Source of the DNA: Paragordius varius
Taxonomy: Eukaryota > Nematomorpha
Length of the DNA stretch: 64,000 nucleotides
Assembly: GCA_964247055.1 (NCBI GenBank)
Contig: OZ176053.1
Coordinates: 9,362,001 to 9,426,000 of the forward strand
Direction of reading: 5' to 3'
Position 1 is the first letter of the stretch, and each line of letters begins with the position of its first letter. Under the pieces are notes generated by a model, which saw only the letters and a list, made by a program, of their open reading frames with translations, was not told where the DNA came from and did not search any database. A program made the translations under genes and the position numbers. Shown piece after piece: positions 13,298 through 25,028 of this stretch.

Positions 13298-13745
13298 ATT
13301 ATGTGTAAAAATTTTACGTATATTTATTTTCAAATATTTTATATAATTCAATTTTTATTTAAATAATATAAGGAAATTAATTATTCCATACTTATTCATT
13401 TAGCTTTTCGTTATAATATATTGTGCAAAAAACGTCGGAAACGAAAGACAAAACCTTTTCACATGATACCTTTCATAAAAATGTTAACGAGAATATTTGC
13501 CTTGGGGTTGAGTTTCTGCCGGTTTGTAAAAACAAGGAATTAATACCATATATCTTAAGTATAAAACAATCAAATATTCGATTTCGTTGGAAATCGTCGG
13601 TGTTAAAAATAAAATTATTGACGTTGTTCACGTATATAATAATAATATTTTTTTAGTTACGCTATTTTGTACGTTGGTTTTTTTCTATTATACTTGATAA
13701 TGTTGTAAGTCAGGGTTGAATGCATTTTGCCAGCTAAATAAAAAT
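13298..13745. other. Short intergenic stretch, nothing recognised
   Basis: An open frame at 13423-13656 has no family motif and ends in a hydrophobic tail typical of AT-rich chance frames. I do not call it a gene. Confidence 0.4.
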
Positions 13746-15806
13746 CAGGGCTTGGAACCCAGCCTAAATTCTAACCGGTTTCAAAACAGATCTTGAATTT
13801 CAAAATCCGGTTCTCACATTTTTTTCGGTTTCAGAACCAGTTCTCTGTAGAATGAAACCGGTTATTTCAAAAACATACACATGTAGGCATTTATTATTAA
13901 TTAAATTAGATAATATAATCAACAAACGGGAGAAGTGTAGATTAAGCATTTACATATTATATATATTAGTATATCTACAAAGTTAATTAATATAATTTAA
14001 ATCATATCTAATATATTATTGTTTAATTTTAAATGATTAATTTCAGATTCTCTTGTGACAATGATGATAATAGATTAAAAAATTAGGCATATCAAATGTA
14101 TAAATATTATATAAGAATGTAACAATACTTAAAGATTTGCCATAATAAATTTAAAAACTTGGTCTCGAACACCGCGTCCAAAATTGGGGGTCTAAAAAAA
14201 TAACCTGAATAGTATATATTCTGATAGGAAAATGTATCAGGATTATCATCGTGCTTTTGGTTTCGGCCCCTACTAGTAATTTAACAAAGCATTATGGAGA
14301 GTGCTCCATATCAGAAAATGACGAAATTTGACCACATTTTTTAAATAAATTTTTTTTGGTGAAAGAGATAGGCTTCATTCCAAAAAGTATCACTAGAATA
14401 TACAGGAAAAACTAAAATTATACGGACACGTAAAAATATAAAGACAATAATTTTTTCTAAAAGACAACCATATTTTTTGAATCTTGATTTTTTTAAATTT
14501 AACTGATTGTTTTAAACTGAAAAATATAATAGAAATGTAAATTAGTAGCACAATCAATTATGTAGTTTAGGATTGTATTTAAATATTTGATATAGCAAAA
14601 ATTAAGGTTTTAAAAAGTATGGTTGTCTTTTGAAAAATAATATTTATCTTTATATTTTTACGTTTTGTATGTATAATTTCAGTTTTTACTGTATAAACCA
14701 CGTATATATAAAGCAAAACAATACTTTCAAAATTTAAAATTTTTAAATGATGTGGGCCTCGAAAGTCCCAAATTTTTATGCTCTTCCAAAATAAGCTATT
14801 AAAATAATCGATAAAATGCTGCGATGGGAGATAAAATTTTTAAACATATGCTAAATTTCATCAAATAAAAATATTTTTTAAAAAGGACATAATTTTTTCT
14901 AAAATTTAATTTTTAGCACAGTGAAACGTACTTCATATTTTTTGGAGTCAAGATGGTAAGAGTTTAAAAACGCTTTAAATATACTAAAAACACTTTATCT
15001 ATATAATACAATGATCTGAACATTTTTATCGCCTCAGAATTTCAATTAAAACATTCGTTCGTCCTTATTATGTTAAATAAACATTGTGTTTTTATATAAA
15101 AAATCACCAAAATCTTTAAGCAACCAAATCTTTAAATTTAAATTCTGAAGCGACAGAAATGTTCATCATTAAATTATATAGAAAAGGTGTTTTTATAATA
15201 TCTAAAAGCTTTTTATACCGTTTTCATGCTGCTTCAACTAGTATGAAGTGCTTCAATAATTAAATTTTTAAAAGTAAGCAATTTTTTAAAAAATTAATTG
15301 ATATCAAAATATTTAAAAAAAATTGCAGCGATTCCGCCATTTTATCGTTTATTTAAGAGGACTAGCTTTATTTATGAGAGCATTTTAGGACTTTCGGAGC
15401 TAATATCTAAAAATCATTTTTTATAAAAATATTATTTTACTATATGTAATTTATAATATATTTATTGGAAAGGCCTCTAGCTTTTACCAAAAAATTTATT
15501 TTAAAAAATGTGCAAAAAATTTCTCATTTTCTGATATAGAGCACTTAGCACAAAAGTATAAATAACTTTCTTAATCACACGTGAGGGCCAAAACCAAAAT
15601 TACTAAGATAATCAAGATACATTTCCTTTGGAGAATATATATATTTCATCAGGTTATTTATTTGTGGATACTGTGTAATACAGAAAAACCGGTTATAAAA
15701 CGGTAAAAATTTTAACTGGATCGATTCCTCTTCTTTACATTTTTTCAGAATTTCAAACTGTTCTGGTTTCGGTTCTCATCGTTAACAACGCTAGTTCCGA
15801 GCACTG
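13746..15806. mobile_element. hAT-like non-autonomous element
   Basis: Left end cagggcttggaac and right end gttccgagcactg are inverted repeats of the CAGNGCT type common in the hAT superfamily. The bases outside are ataaaaat (13738-13745) and gtaaatat (15807-15814), matching at 6 of 8 positions as expected of an aged 8-bp target duplication. Close to each end are repeated ggtttcggttctc/gaaccggttt-like words, as in the better preserved relative at 62675-63673. No transposase frame remains. The middle is occupied by a second inverted-repeat element (14165-15690). Confidence 0.65.
14165..15690. repeat. Inverted-repeat element nested in the hAT-like element
   Basis: Two arms of about 210 bp face each other. 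Left arm, about 14195-14400, has aaataacctgaa, attatcatcgtgcttttgg, agtgctccatatcagaaaat and a tttttggtgaaag stretch. The complement of the right arm, about 15440-15665, has the same words in the same order with moderate divergence. The central kilobase is AT-rich without an open frame. Fragments of the same family seem to lie at 4690-5402, 10015-10420 and 34600-35045. This looks like an old non-autonomous foldback or MITE family. Confidence 0.55.
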
Positions 15807-16869
15807 GTAAATATACATTACTAGTTTTCATTAAATATTGCAAAATAGCATTTTCACTAAGAAACAAGAAAAAGGATAAGTCCCTATGCACCAACTTTAA
15901 GCCTATAATAATGTTTTATTGTACATGTTATCTGGCAGTTTATGTATTTACGCATATCGTATAAAATATGGCTGCCATTTACTGGTTATATTAAACTTTT
16001 TTAGAAAAATGAGTTCATCACATTCTATAAACCAAAGAATGCTTACTTCAATGAGTATGGACTTGAACAACTTTTTGCCATCAAGTATTTATATGAGACA
16101 AGGTTAAAAATATTCCTACTACTATGGTTACTAATATTTTTGAATGACTTTATCATAAATTAACTTGATTATGGCTTTGAACGAATATTATAATATTCGT
16201 TTGTTATTAAATAATATTTGATGAGACAGTGTACTAATCTGGTGTCATAATTTTTAATTAAATATTTAGCTACTCTAATTAAATACTCCTCTAGTGCTTT
16301 TGGTTTGGAGACAATGTTATTTATTTAATTTTTTTAATAAAAGCCGAAAGTTACATATTATGAAGCCTATTTGTAGGAAAATTTTAAATATGGTAACATG
16401 GTAATAGAAAATGGAACTTGTTGGTTTGTAATCACCATGAAGTGTGCATGTAGACTAATGATTAATCATTTATTTATAAAATTCATATAATCTTATCTGA
16501 AAATTGACTTTATCCTTAAAAACATTAACATAATCTTATCTGAAAATTTACTCTACCCAAAAAAATGTTAAACCTTACTTTATAAGCTAAGTTTTGCAAT
16601 TTTAATTGTATTCACTAATTAGGCAAAAACGCTTTTTTATAGACCCTTAGATCATTTCAATTATAATATTAATTTTTCTTATTAAATCAATATAACATGG
16701 TCACACGAATTTCTTTTGTTCCACTTATGTATCCATTCCTCCAAGTTTTACACACGGAAGAGGGAAAGTACAGAAATTATGCTCTATCTAATACGCTTAT
16801 TTATTTATTATTTGTTAAGTAAAATAAAAATATTTTATAAAACTACTATCCGGACTTTTGGGGGGTAAT
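15807..16869. other. AT-rich intergenic DNA, nothing recognised
   Basis: An open frame at 15919-16107 contains a short hydrophobic stretch but no family motif. A 21-base phrase (cataatcttatctgaaaatt and variants) occurs twice near 16487 and 16530. Nothing else found. Confidence 0.4.
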
Positions 16870-19480
16870 TTTTTGTCTTTATACTCCTATGATATAATTT
16901 TGGCAAAAATAGCCTCAAAAACATATTGTTGAGCGGGTTTAAGGTTATAGACGAATTTCTATATTATATGGAAACGGCCTTCTATTTAGAGATGGCATTC
17001 CCAATAGAAGAGGCCTGTTTGATATGTGACAAATGTCCTCGATTTTTATCAAAGCTTCAATGAAAACTTCTGCCGCATCGTTATTAACATTATATTATTA
17101 CCTGAACAGGATTGCAGCAAGATATCATCAGATTTGATTTTTATGTTTTTCCCATAGGTCCGCCGGTGTTGAGGGTGAACAAAACGTTATTATAATAGCA
17201 AACAAAGTACGTATGTGATGAGGATATGATGTTTGGCAGGCATCATGGATACATAGATCCCAATGTTGATCATTTTCCAACAAACTGAGCGCCTGGTATG
17301 CACCGCAAAACGTAGCTGTAAAACCCCGTTTACGGTTTTTAAATAGTTAAATGAAGATGGTTCTCTAACATTCATCAATAGCAGACGAAGAAAACCTCTT
17401 GGTTTGGATAAATCGTGTATAATCTACGTACTGCCGCACCTTTGTATATACCAGAATAGCAACTAACTGGAATATCTCGCTCGCGCGGTTCTAATTTTAG
17501 CGTTCCATATGTATTAGGAAGGTAATTCGGAATAGAGCAATGTTTTCGCAAAGGCGTCCTTTTGGCATAACTTAAAGAAAGCAGTTAAAGTAGTATCTGG
17601 TTTTCTAGCTACCTCTATGTCATTAGAAGCTGTAAAATAAACACGCTGCCCACTTTCTAAATGTATTGCTAAGAATAAGACAACCTTCATGTATAGGAAA
17701 CAAAAAAAATCGGCAACAGCTTCTCGCTGCTTATATATCTTCATGACTGATACTGCGTTATTTCATTTTTAATATTTTCACTTTCAATATCGGATTGGAG
17801 GCGAAAAACAGCCATATCGCTGCCCGTATTTATATACTTGCATATGTATTTGATTTCACAGAATTGCAATATTCTACGTTTATGTTAGCTTTAACGGTTT
17901 TTAACAGTAAAGGAGAGTAGGGAATCACCCATCGATTATCTATTTCTACGTCACCATTCCTAAGATACAACAGAGCTGTTTTACCACCATCTTCTGGAGC
18001 TCTTCTTCTGTATAAAGGAAATCCATTGTTATCTGTAATCGTATTTTTTAATAAAGACCTGGGATATCGCTTGGAGCATCTTCCATCTTTCATACATGGG
18101 CACGTAGGGTTTAATTCGTTACAGGGTCCATGTAATATATTTCATAACAGCCTCATTTAAATCTTTATCAATCCTAGGATCAAGTATTTCAGCGGATAAC
18201 AGAATCTATTTCACATCATTTTTTGGAATAAAGCCAAATCAATAGTGCATGTGGTAGTCTTTCGACTGAGTACATTCAACGTTGCGCTGCATCAAACACC
18301 TATAATGTAACTATAAAATCATTCAAAGATCTAAGCCTCTGCCTAAACACTCGAGTTGTGATGTCGTGCCTATCTTTTGGCGCCTGTCCAGGGTGAGGAT
18401 AACTTTAATATAATCCCAAAGAGGATTTGTAAAGTAACAAATAAATCTGGGCGCCCACATTGTGCCACATACGCGAAAGCATCCTGGGCATATTCATGCA
18501 TATGGCGAGGGCTACCTATATAAGAGGATGGTAGTATTGTAAATCACCCAATATCGTTAATATTGCATTCATCAATTTAAGCACCTTAGGTGTATATATT
18601 CTTCCGAACGAAGTTTAAACTGATTTAACCGAAGATATAACATACGCTCTGTTTCTATTTTTTCATATATATCTACAATATATTGGTGAAATAATTGTCG
18701 ACATCTTAAAATATGAATTATCCTAGCCGTCCCTTATCATTAATCGATACTAATAATATTTCATTGTGCTACAATTTTGATTAATTTCTTGTTTGGGGAT
18801 TCCATTAATCATCTTAACATAAAAATTATATCGATCTGTCCCATGCCAGAATATTATTGGATATTGTAAGGGATCGATCGTAACTATGAGTCTCTGACAC
18901 TTTCCAAATTTTGTTTCTCGGGTGAAGAACAATTTTTCTTGAATAAAATTGATCTTAATCCATAACAATCGCCACCTCATCCATTGTAGAAGCATTAAAT
19001 CTACGTTCATGCTCGCCATGAGGCACTTTGTCGGTATGAATAAACAATTTTATGCGTATTAGACGGCATAATATCTATTGCTGTTTTAAACAATTTCACC
19101 GACTGATTATGCTGATGGTTCCTGTAACTCGAATAAAATTGGCCCCCTAAGATTGGGAAAATTATTGCACCGGTACCAAGTTCAACGGTATCATCACCAA
19201 CAAAATATAAATTTGTGATGGCTCCCTTGCGCTGAAAGCAAAGATCATGCCTTATGATAGATTTGGCCTTTCACTTTAAAAGTTTCTTCTTTAGTTGTTA
19301 CTATATCAGCTCCAAACGATGTCATTTAAAAGCAGGAATTTTACCTCCTAATATTTTTCAAAAATTGTTTAGAATCAGGAGTAATACCGGTTATAAGATA
19401 TTTAATGTTCTGGGTAAACTCCGAAATGATGGTAAATACACTTTACCTGATGCATAACACAACCATTGGGTTTATTTTTA
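16870..19480 (-). mobile_element. Helitron relic: Rep and start of the helicase region
   Basis: Read on the minus strand, pieces of a Helitron replicase follow in family order: GKVYLP and GQIYHK-like pieces near 19450-19260, DKVPHGEHERRFNA near 19040, TIDPLQYPI near 18890, LPSSYIGSPRHMHEYAQDAF near 18500, GRPDLFVT near 18450, a Rep-motif region near 18250, HGPCNELNPTCPCMKDGRC-SKRYPRS near 18060, YRRRAPEDGG and NRWVIPYSPLL to 17830, HLESGQRVYFTASNDIEVA and TLTAFFKLCQKDAFAKTLLY to 17514, then NVREPSSFNYLKTVNGV and LLENDQHWDLCIHDACQ to about 17180 and LKPAQQYVFEAI near 16940. The usual GLPHAHILLW stretch reads LPHALLIW here, lacking the second histidine of the HUH motif. Numerous frameshifts; the P-loop helicase and the termini are not found. 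It is a dead autonomous copy. Confidence 0.88.
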
Positions 19481-19769
19481 AATCTTAAAGCATTACAATA
19501 AAAACAAATTATATTCATGGAGCCAATGTCGTATAAAATTAAAATTGCTAAATAAATTATTCTGCATTAAATTATTTTACCGTGGTAAACAATAGTGTAA
19601 GATGGAGCCTGAGAAGCCGCTATTGGGATCAACAAAATTGTGATCCATATATGTGGATTATTTCGAAACATTATTTTTTAGTTATGATCTCATAGAATTT
19701 TCAAAACTATGCATTCATACTAATATATTGTTTACTGGCGTGAAGGCCCCAAATTGACGGCTAACGGAA
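19481..19769. other. Flank of Helitron relic, nothing recognised
   Basis: About 290 bp. Contains gatggagcctgagaagccgc, faintly like the hAT-type terminal words at the window start, but no partner end was found. Confidence 0.3.
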
Positions 19770-20665
19770 AAAACCGTTATACTATATTTTTTACCTTTTT
19801 GTGGGTATTTTTAAAGCCTTTATCAAACTCGATTGGCTTCTTTTTTAAAATCTCCAAAATCACGCCATTTTTGTAGCGTCTCAGTTTTAAACCGGTAGAC
19901 CCCTACCCATAGACCTATATGGAAAAAGCGCTGAGTTAAATTTTTTGCCTTCTATAGGGCAAATATTTGGAATCATCTGATACCTGTCTCTGGGTTATTC
20001 TAAAAAATATCTTATCACTACATAATCGTTATATGATGGAGTATTTTTAGGGCATAAAGACTCCAAATTAACGGCTAATAAAAAACGCCTAACCTTAATT
20101 TTTACCTAGTTACGGGGAATATTTCAAGCTTTTAATGAGCTCATATGCTTTCATAAATATTCTGTAAATTAGCCTCAAAACAACGCAATTTTTATATAGT
20201 GGCGCGACTTATTAAAATAACCCCCTATACTAAAATATTTGTTTTTTAAGGGTAAAAAATATTTTAGGCCCTTATTGAGCTCACACTCATAGGTTTTCTG
20301 AAATTTGGCTCCAAAGGTATCTATATCGATTTGATGACGCAGTTTTCCGCGGGTAACTTCCTAACCAGGGGCGAAACAAAAACGCCTGATTAAAATTTCT
20401 GCCTTAATTCGGGTTATACCTGGAACAATAATTGATTCCATATGCTCTCGTGGGATTTCGAAAATTTGCCTCAAAACCAAAAATTTATTTATGGTAGCGC
20501 ATTTTTCAGGGAAAGGGCCTAATTAAAGGGGAATTTAATTAAACCGCTTTACTAAAATTTTTGCCTTTTACGGGTAATATTTTAAGCCCTTATCAATATG
20601 GCCTGATAAGTTATCTGAAATTTAGCCCCAAAGGCATGCTATTTCGATATGATATAAAAATATAG
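19770..20665 (+). repeat. Old, degenerate tandem repeat, about 155-170 bp period
   Basis: About six diverged units begin near 19785, 19930, 20088, 20232, 20388 and 20560. Each carries variants of the phrase actaaaatttttgcctttta followed by gggtaatatttnaagccctt, then tgagctcatatgctttcat, a tttagcctcaaaa phrase, an acgcaatttttatat-like phrase and gtagcgcnttttcaggg. Units differ by many substitutions and length changes, so the array is old. The phrase actaaaatttttgcctttta also occurs, on the other strand, in every half-unit of the young satellite at 39771-42765, which suggests one satellite family at two ages. Confidence 0.6.
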
Positions 20666-22434
20666 ATATATGGGTATATGTATTATTAGATTGGATTCGA
20701 TTATTTTTACATCATATAGCAGTTGATTTTAGCGTTAATTTGACTGACAATAGTACGAATATTACAACACTCTCAATTAACAAGCCATTTTTAAGTTTTT
20801 TGTTTTAAATTACCATCTCAAAAATATTAATTACTTATATTTAAAAAGCTTATAATTTCCAAATTTTAAAGGCTAAAAATATAGGTTAAGATCTTCTTGA
20901 TCTTTAACCATTATGTTATAAATTTACAGTTAACTATGCATTTTAGTATCCACTAGGTAAAATAATTATGATAATAATAATCTTTATTAAAAAAGCAAAC
21001 CAAAAGCTTTACGAAGATTTTTTTTAAATTATATGATAATACCCCAATAATTTTATTAAAATAATTTTTATGATAATCAAATTAGTTTGTCTCTTAAAAA
21101 TTTTGACAAATTTAAGGGTTGTGAATTTTGATCATATATATAAATATTAAATTTTATATTATATATATTGATTCGGTTAAAATTAATAGAAACTCGTTTG
21201 AATGTATTATATATAAATCATAACTTACTCTTCTTTTTTTAGAAATGATTTATACTAATTTTATTAATTTTTAAAATCTATTGTTGAGTCCATAAAATGT
21301 TAAAAGAACAAGCTCAAATTAGTACTCAAAAACCGAATATAGACAATAAAATCATTATTAATTTTAATATATTTATTTTATATCTGCCAATAATATTCAT
21401 TTTCACTGTTTGCATTTATAAAAATCCGTTCCTATATCAATAATATATAACACGAAAAAATATAAGCCAAAATAAAATAAATTGGACGATCAGACATTTT
21501 TTATTTAGCACATAACAATTGATCCTTATAATGATAATAATAACTAATGTGTCTTTAAATAAAAAAATTGTAGCGGCATCTTTTTTTAGCTATAAAAAGG
21601 ATATCACAAATAGCGTGCTAGCTTGTCAAGATTATATTATTATCTGTTAATTAAGAGATGACACGCGCCGTATATTTTACGCTAAAAGTGTACATTTTCG
21701 ATACCAATACCGTTAAATTTATTTTATAGATAAATTTTTATCTTTGACCAAATATAGACCTAAAACTATAAATCATAGTTTATCAGTATCTTATTAATAT
21801 AATGTCAATGTACTACTTATGTATGATATTATTAGTATAAATGCTATATCATCTCAAGGTCAACTAAAAATACATATATTAACGTTGAGCTTGCTTTCGA
21901 AAGCGTGGTGTGCCTTTCAAGAGTTAGCAACATTTATTTCTCTGACGATAAAATTATACTTGGGATAATTATCACATTTTCTTATAAACGATTATATTAT
22001 ATAGTAACATTTTGTATCGAAAAAATATGTTCTTACTGAACACTATCCGCATACATATGAGAGAGGCATTTTCTCACCAAAAATTGAATATATAACAATA
22101 AAAACTACTTTTTAACAGTACAAAAATGATATATAGATTTTTGGCTTGAAGTGTGCGTCTAACATTTATAATATCATCCAGTTATAAAGATAATTGCGTT
22201 GATAACCTTTATGGAAAATAAATAAATGTGCTATAATAATTCTAAAAAAAGGATTAAATTTACTCCAAGATATAGGTTCAGGTAAAAAGTGCGTTCATTT
22301 TTCATTTATTATTATTAAAATTTTAAATATAAATATTATATAAACAATTATTCAGAAAGATTGCTTTCTTTGCTTCTAACCTAAGTCCGAAAAAATCGTG
22401 TTCCAAAACATAAAAATTCAATTTCACTTTTATT
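20666..22434. other. AT-rich intergenic DNA, nothing recognised
   Basis: Very AT-rich with no open frame, RNA gene or clear repeat boundary on either strand. Confidence 0.45.
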
Positions 22435-23346
22435 TCACATGACTAAATAAAGTTTTTCAAGGGATGGGCTTGATCGAATACGGTGCCAATTACGGTTTAC
22501 ATCATTTTTTGTACTTAAGCATGCGTTATTCAGTTCAGAATTGTTGAATGCCGTATCTGAATTCTCGTGTGGATTATTTATATTTTGAGCTATTTGATTA
22601 TTTAATTGATCATGTCCGTATCGTTCACCATTCTCATGGATAGGAGATTGTTGAGGTTTAAATGTTTTCGGGCCAAATTTTAAAGATTTTTTGCAATGAG
22701 ATATGTGATATCTATCAGTTTCGGAAATCGAGGTTGTAAGGTCGACAGTTTGTGCTCGTGAAAATTTTTTGTGATTAATATTATTAGGACTGATGGTAGC
22801 CTGTTGTCGCTGGAAATAATTATTATCGGGTTCTATATTTTTGCAACTGGTTTTTTGAGTGTGAAAGGTAAACGATAAAGGAGATGCTGAAATAGTTCTT
22901 CCATAATAACGATGCATATGTTGTTTTCCAGAGGCTGTTAAGCAAATATTGTTTGTATCAATGTCATTATTGTTTAAATCTGTTTTTTTCTTCATCCTTT
23001 CTAAAGCTGGAGAAGAAAATATATTACCAATTTTGGTTTTTGGATCCAGTCTTGCAGACAAAGGAGGTGAAGGGGTCAGTCCTGTGAAAAAAGCTGGATT
23101 CGATAGCGATAACCGGTGTCGCGATTTTTCGATTATCGGGAATTCGTCTACACTTTGGAAATGGTATAAAAGATTCAATTTATCAAAAGAGGTTGGTAGC
23201 AACACACCTTTTTTATTGCAAGAGATATTGGAATGAGTTTCTTTTGAGCTATTACAAGGGGAAACCAATGTCATTTGTTTGACAAATTCCTCATTTTTCT
23301 GCCCGTTTTCATTCAATTTTTTTGTATGGTTATTTTCATCAGTCAT
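22435..23346 (-). CDS. Unrecognised Ser/Pro-rich protein, possibly partial
   Basis: I do not recognise this protein. The frame stays open for over 900 bases in AT-rich DNA and its composition is protein-like (Ser, Pro, Asn, His rich, few hydrophobic runs), so it is probably a real exon. The first ATG in frame is at 23346 (about 303 residues); the frame extends upstream to about 23412 without an ATG, so an upstream exon is possible. Two similar short motifs occur, FSSPALERMKKK in the middle and RSSPSLEKLYLVM at the very C-terminus. A stretch LSNPAFFTGLTPSPPLSARL precedes the first. There is no signal peptide, membrane segment or catalytic motif. The look is that of an intrinsically disordered regulatory or scaffold protein with short docking motifs, but that is only an impression. 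The stop is TGA at 22435-22437. Confidence 0.5.
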   Translation of the reverse strand: MTDENNHTKKLNENGQKNEEFVKQMTLVSPCNSSKETHSNISCNKKGVLLPTSFDKLNLLYHFQSVDEFPIIEKSRHRLSLSNPAFFTGLTPSPPLSARLDPKTKIGNIFSSPALERMKKKTDLNNNDIDTNNICLTASGKQHMHRYYGRTISASPLSFTFHTQKTSCKNIEPDNNYFQRQQATISPNNINHKKFSRAQTVDLTTSISETDRYHISHCKKSLKFGPKTFKPQQSPIHENGERYGHDQLNNQIAQNINNPHENSDTAFNNSELNNACLSTKNDVNRNWHRIRSSPSLEKLYLVM

Positions 23347-23412
23347 TACCAATGTGAAATTAAAAATATGTTGAGATAAATTAGATGTAAGAACAATGTC
23401 CGTTTTAAACAA

Positions 23413-25028
23413 TGACTTAATTAAAATAGCAAAAATTTAAATTTTAAAAGTTAGGAGGCTAAGTTATGAAAATTTTCAAAAACAAGAAACAATGAAAAAA
23501 AGTAAAAGCGCACATCTTTTATCTATTATGTTTTTTACCACAAAAAAAGTTAATCAATAGGTTGATTTCGTTGTCGCTATTATTTTTTTTGTAAAAAAAT
23601 GCGATTTTAAACATTTTTTTCCAACGTGGTTATCTATATTTAGTCAATGTTATTTATATATTATAGTAGTCTATATAATTTTTTGATTATTAGTGCGACT
23701 CTCTTACGATTTGCTGGTTATGCATTTTAATTTATTGTAAGTTTCATTATGATCTGCATGTATTCATGTGCATTCGAAAAGCTAACTATTTTGTCAAAGA
23801 TTACTTTTTGGCTCTGAAACTTATTTACGTTATTTTTTTTTTATCTAACTAAATATGTAAATCAATTGTAAGTTATCCATACGGCTGTGTGATCAAAAAG
23901 ATAGATGCTAAAAATACTCTTTTGATCCAAAACTAAATGTATTAATACAATCATAAATACAAGTGCAAAAATTTCTTTTAAATTCAATGCCAAATCAATT
24001 AAATGTAGCAGCTTCCTTGAGATTTTTTTATAGAGTTATTTTTAGAATGAAAAAATAAGAATTATCACATTGGTCAAAATTTTAACGGCAGCGTTGGTAA
24101 ATCGTGATTGATTAAATATTTTTCAGGTGATATTTTTGTATGTAACATACGAGATGTTATAGCCATAACTAATTTAAATAAAATGTAAAATATATATAAA
24201 TAATGGACAATTCTCGTAGAACAACCAAAATATTAAGTATTTTGTACAGTATGTAAAATAATAAATTTGTAGAAATAATTAATAATTATTCTATTTTAAT
24301 AGTATTTTTGGTGAAAATGTGCCGTTATTTATTCCTAATCGTGTGACATGCATCATTGAGAATGCTGAGCTTAAAATAAAAAAATGTGTATTATAATGAT
24401 CCCATGGGGATATTAGAAGGTTATCAGTTGGACCCTTACTTCTGTTAAAACACTACTCATTTCATTTTAATTATTATTAAAGCCTTATTTTGCCATTCAT
24501 GTAATCTCTTGTTAAAATCAATGTTTAGAAAAATTTAAATTTCATTTTTTGAAAAAAAACCTTGTACTAAATTAGCAATGTAAACGGTTAAATTTATCCT
24601 TAATTGAATTAAGACAAAAGTTGTTGTTTTTTATACACGTTTTTTAAACCGTTCAGTGTTTTATATAACCAATTTTATTTTCTTTGATATAATTAAATAT
24701 TTTGAGTTATATCAAATTAAATCCCTAACTTGATTGGACGTACAAAGCTGTATAAATTTCAAATTATTCATAAAAATTATAATTCACTATAAATCAATTT
24801 AAAAAATCCAAAATTACCTTGTTTTTTTGATGGATATACAATTTTTTTATTTAAAAACTATTGAACTATTGTTAAATTTCCTTTCATGAAAGGGCAAGAG
24901 CTTTTAAATATATTTTAAATCTGGCTAGGCATATTTTAATCAAAATTTATATATATTAATTAAAATTTATTGTATAAAAATGTAAAAGAGAGCATAAAAT
25001 AGACAGGATATGCATATTGTCTCTCAAA
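23413..25028. other. AT-rich intergenic DNA, nothing recognised
   Basis: No convincing exon or repeat found between the unrecognised Ser/Pro-rich frame and the end of the exonuclease gene. Confidence 0.45.

Noticed and set aside
19254-19457. A 67-residue plus-strand protein
   Set aside because: Antisense of the N-terminal part of the Helitron relic, whose minus-strand pieces match the family in order.
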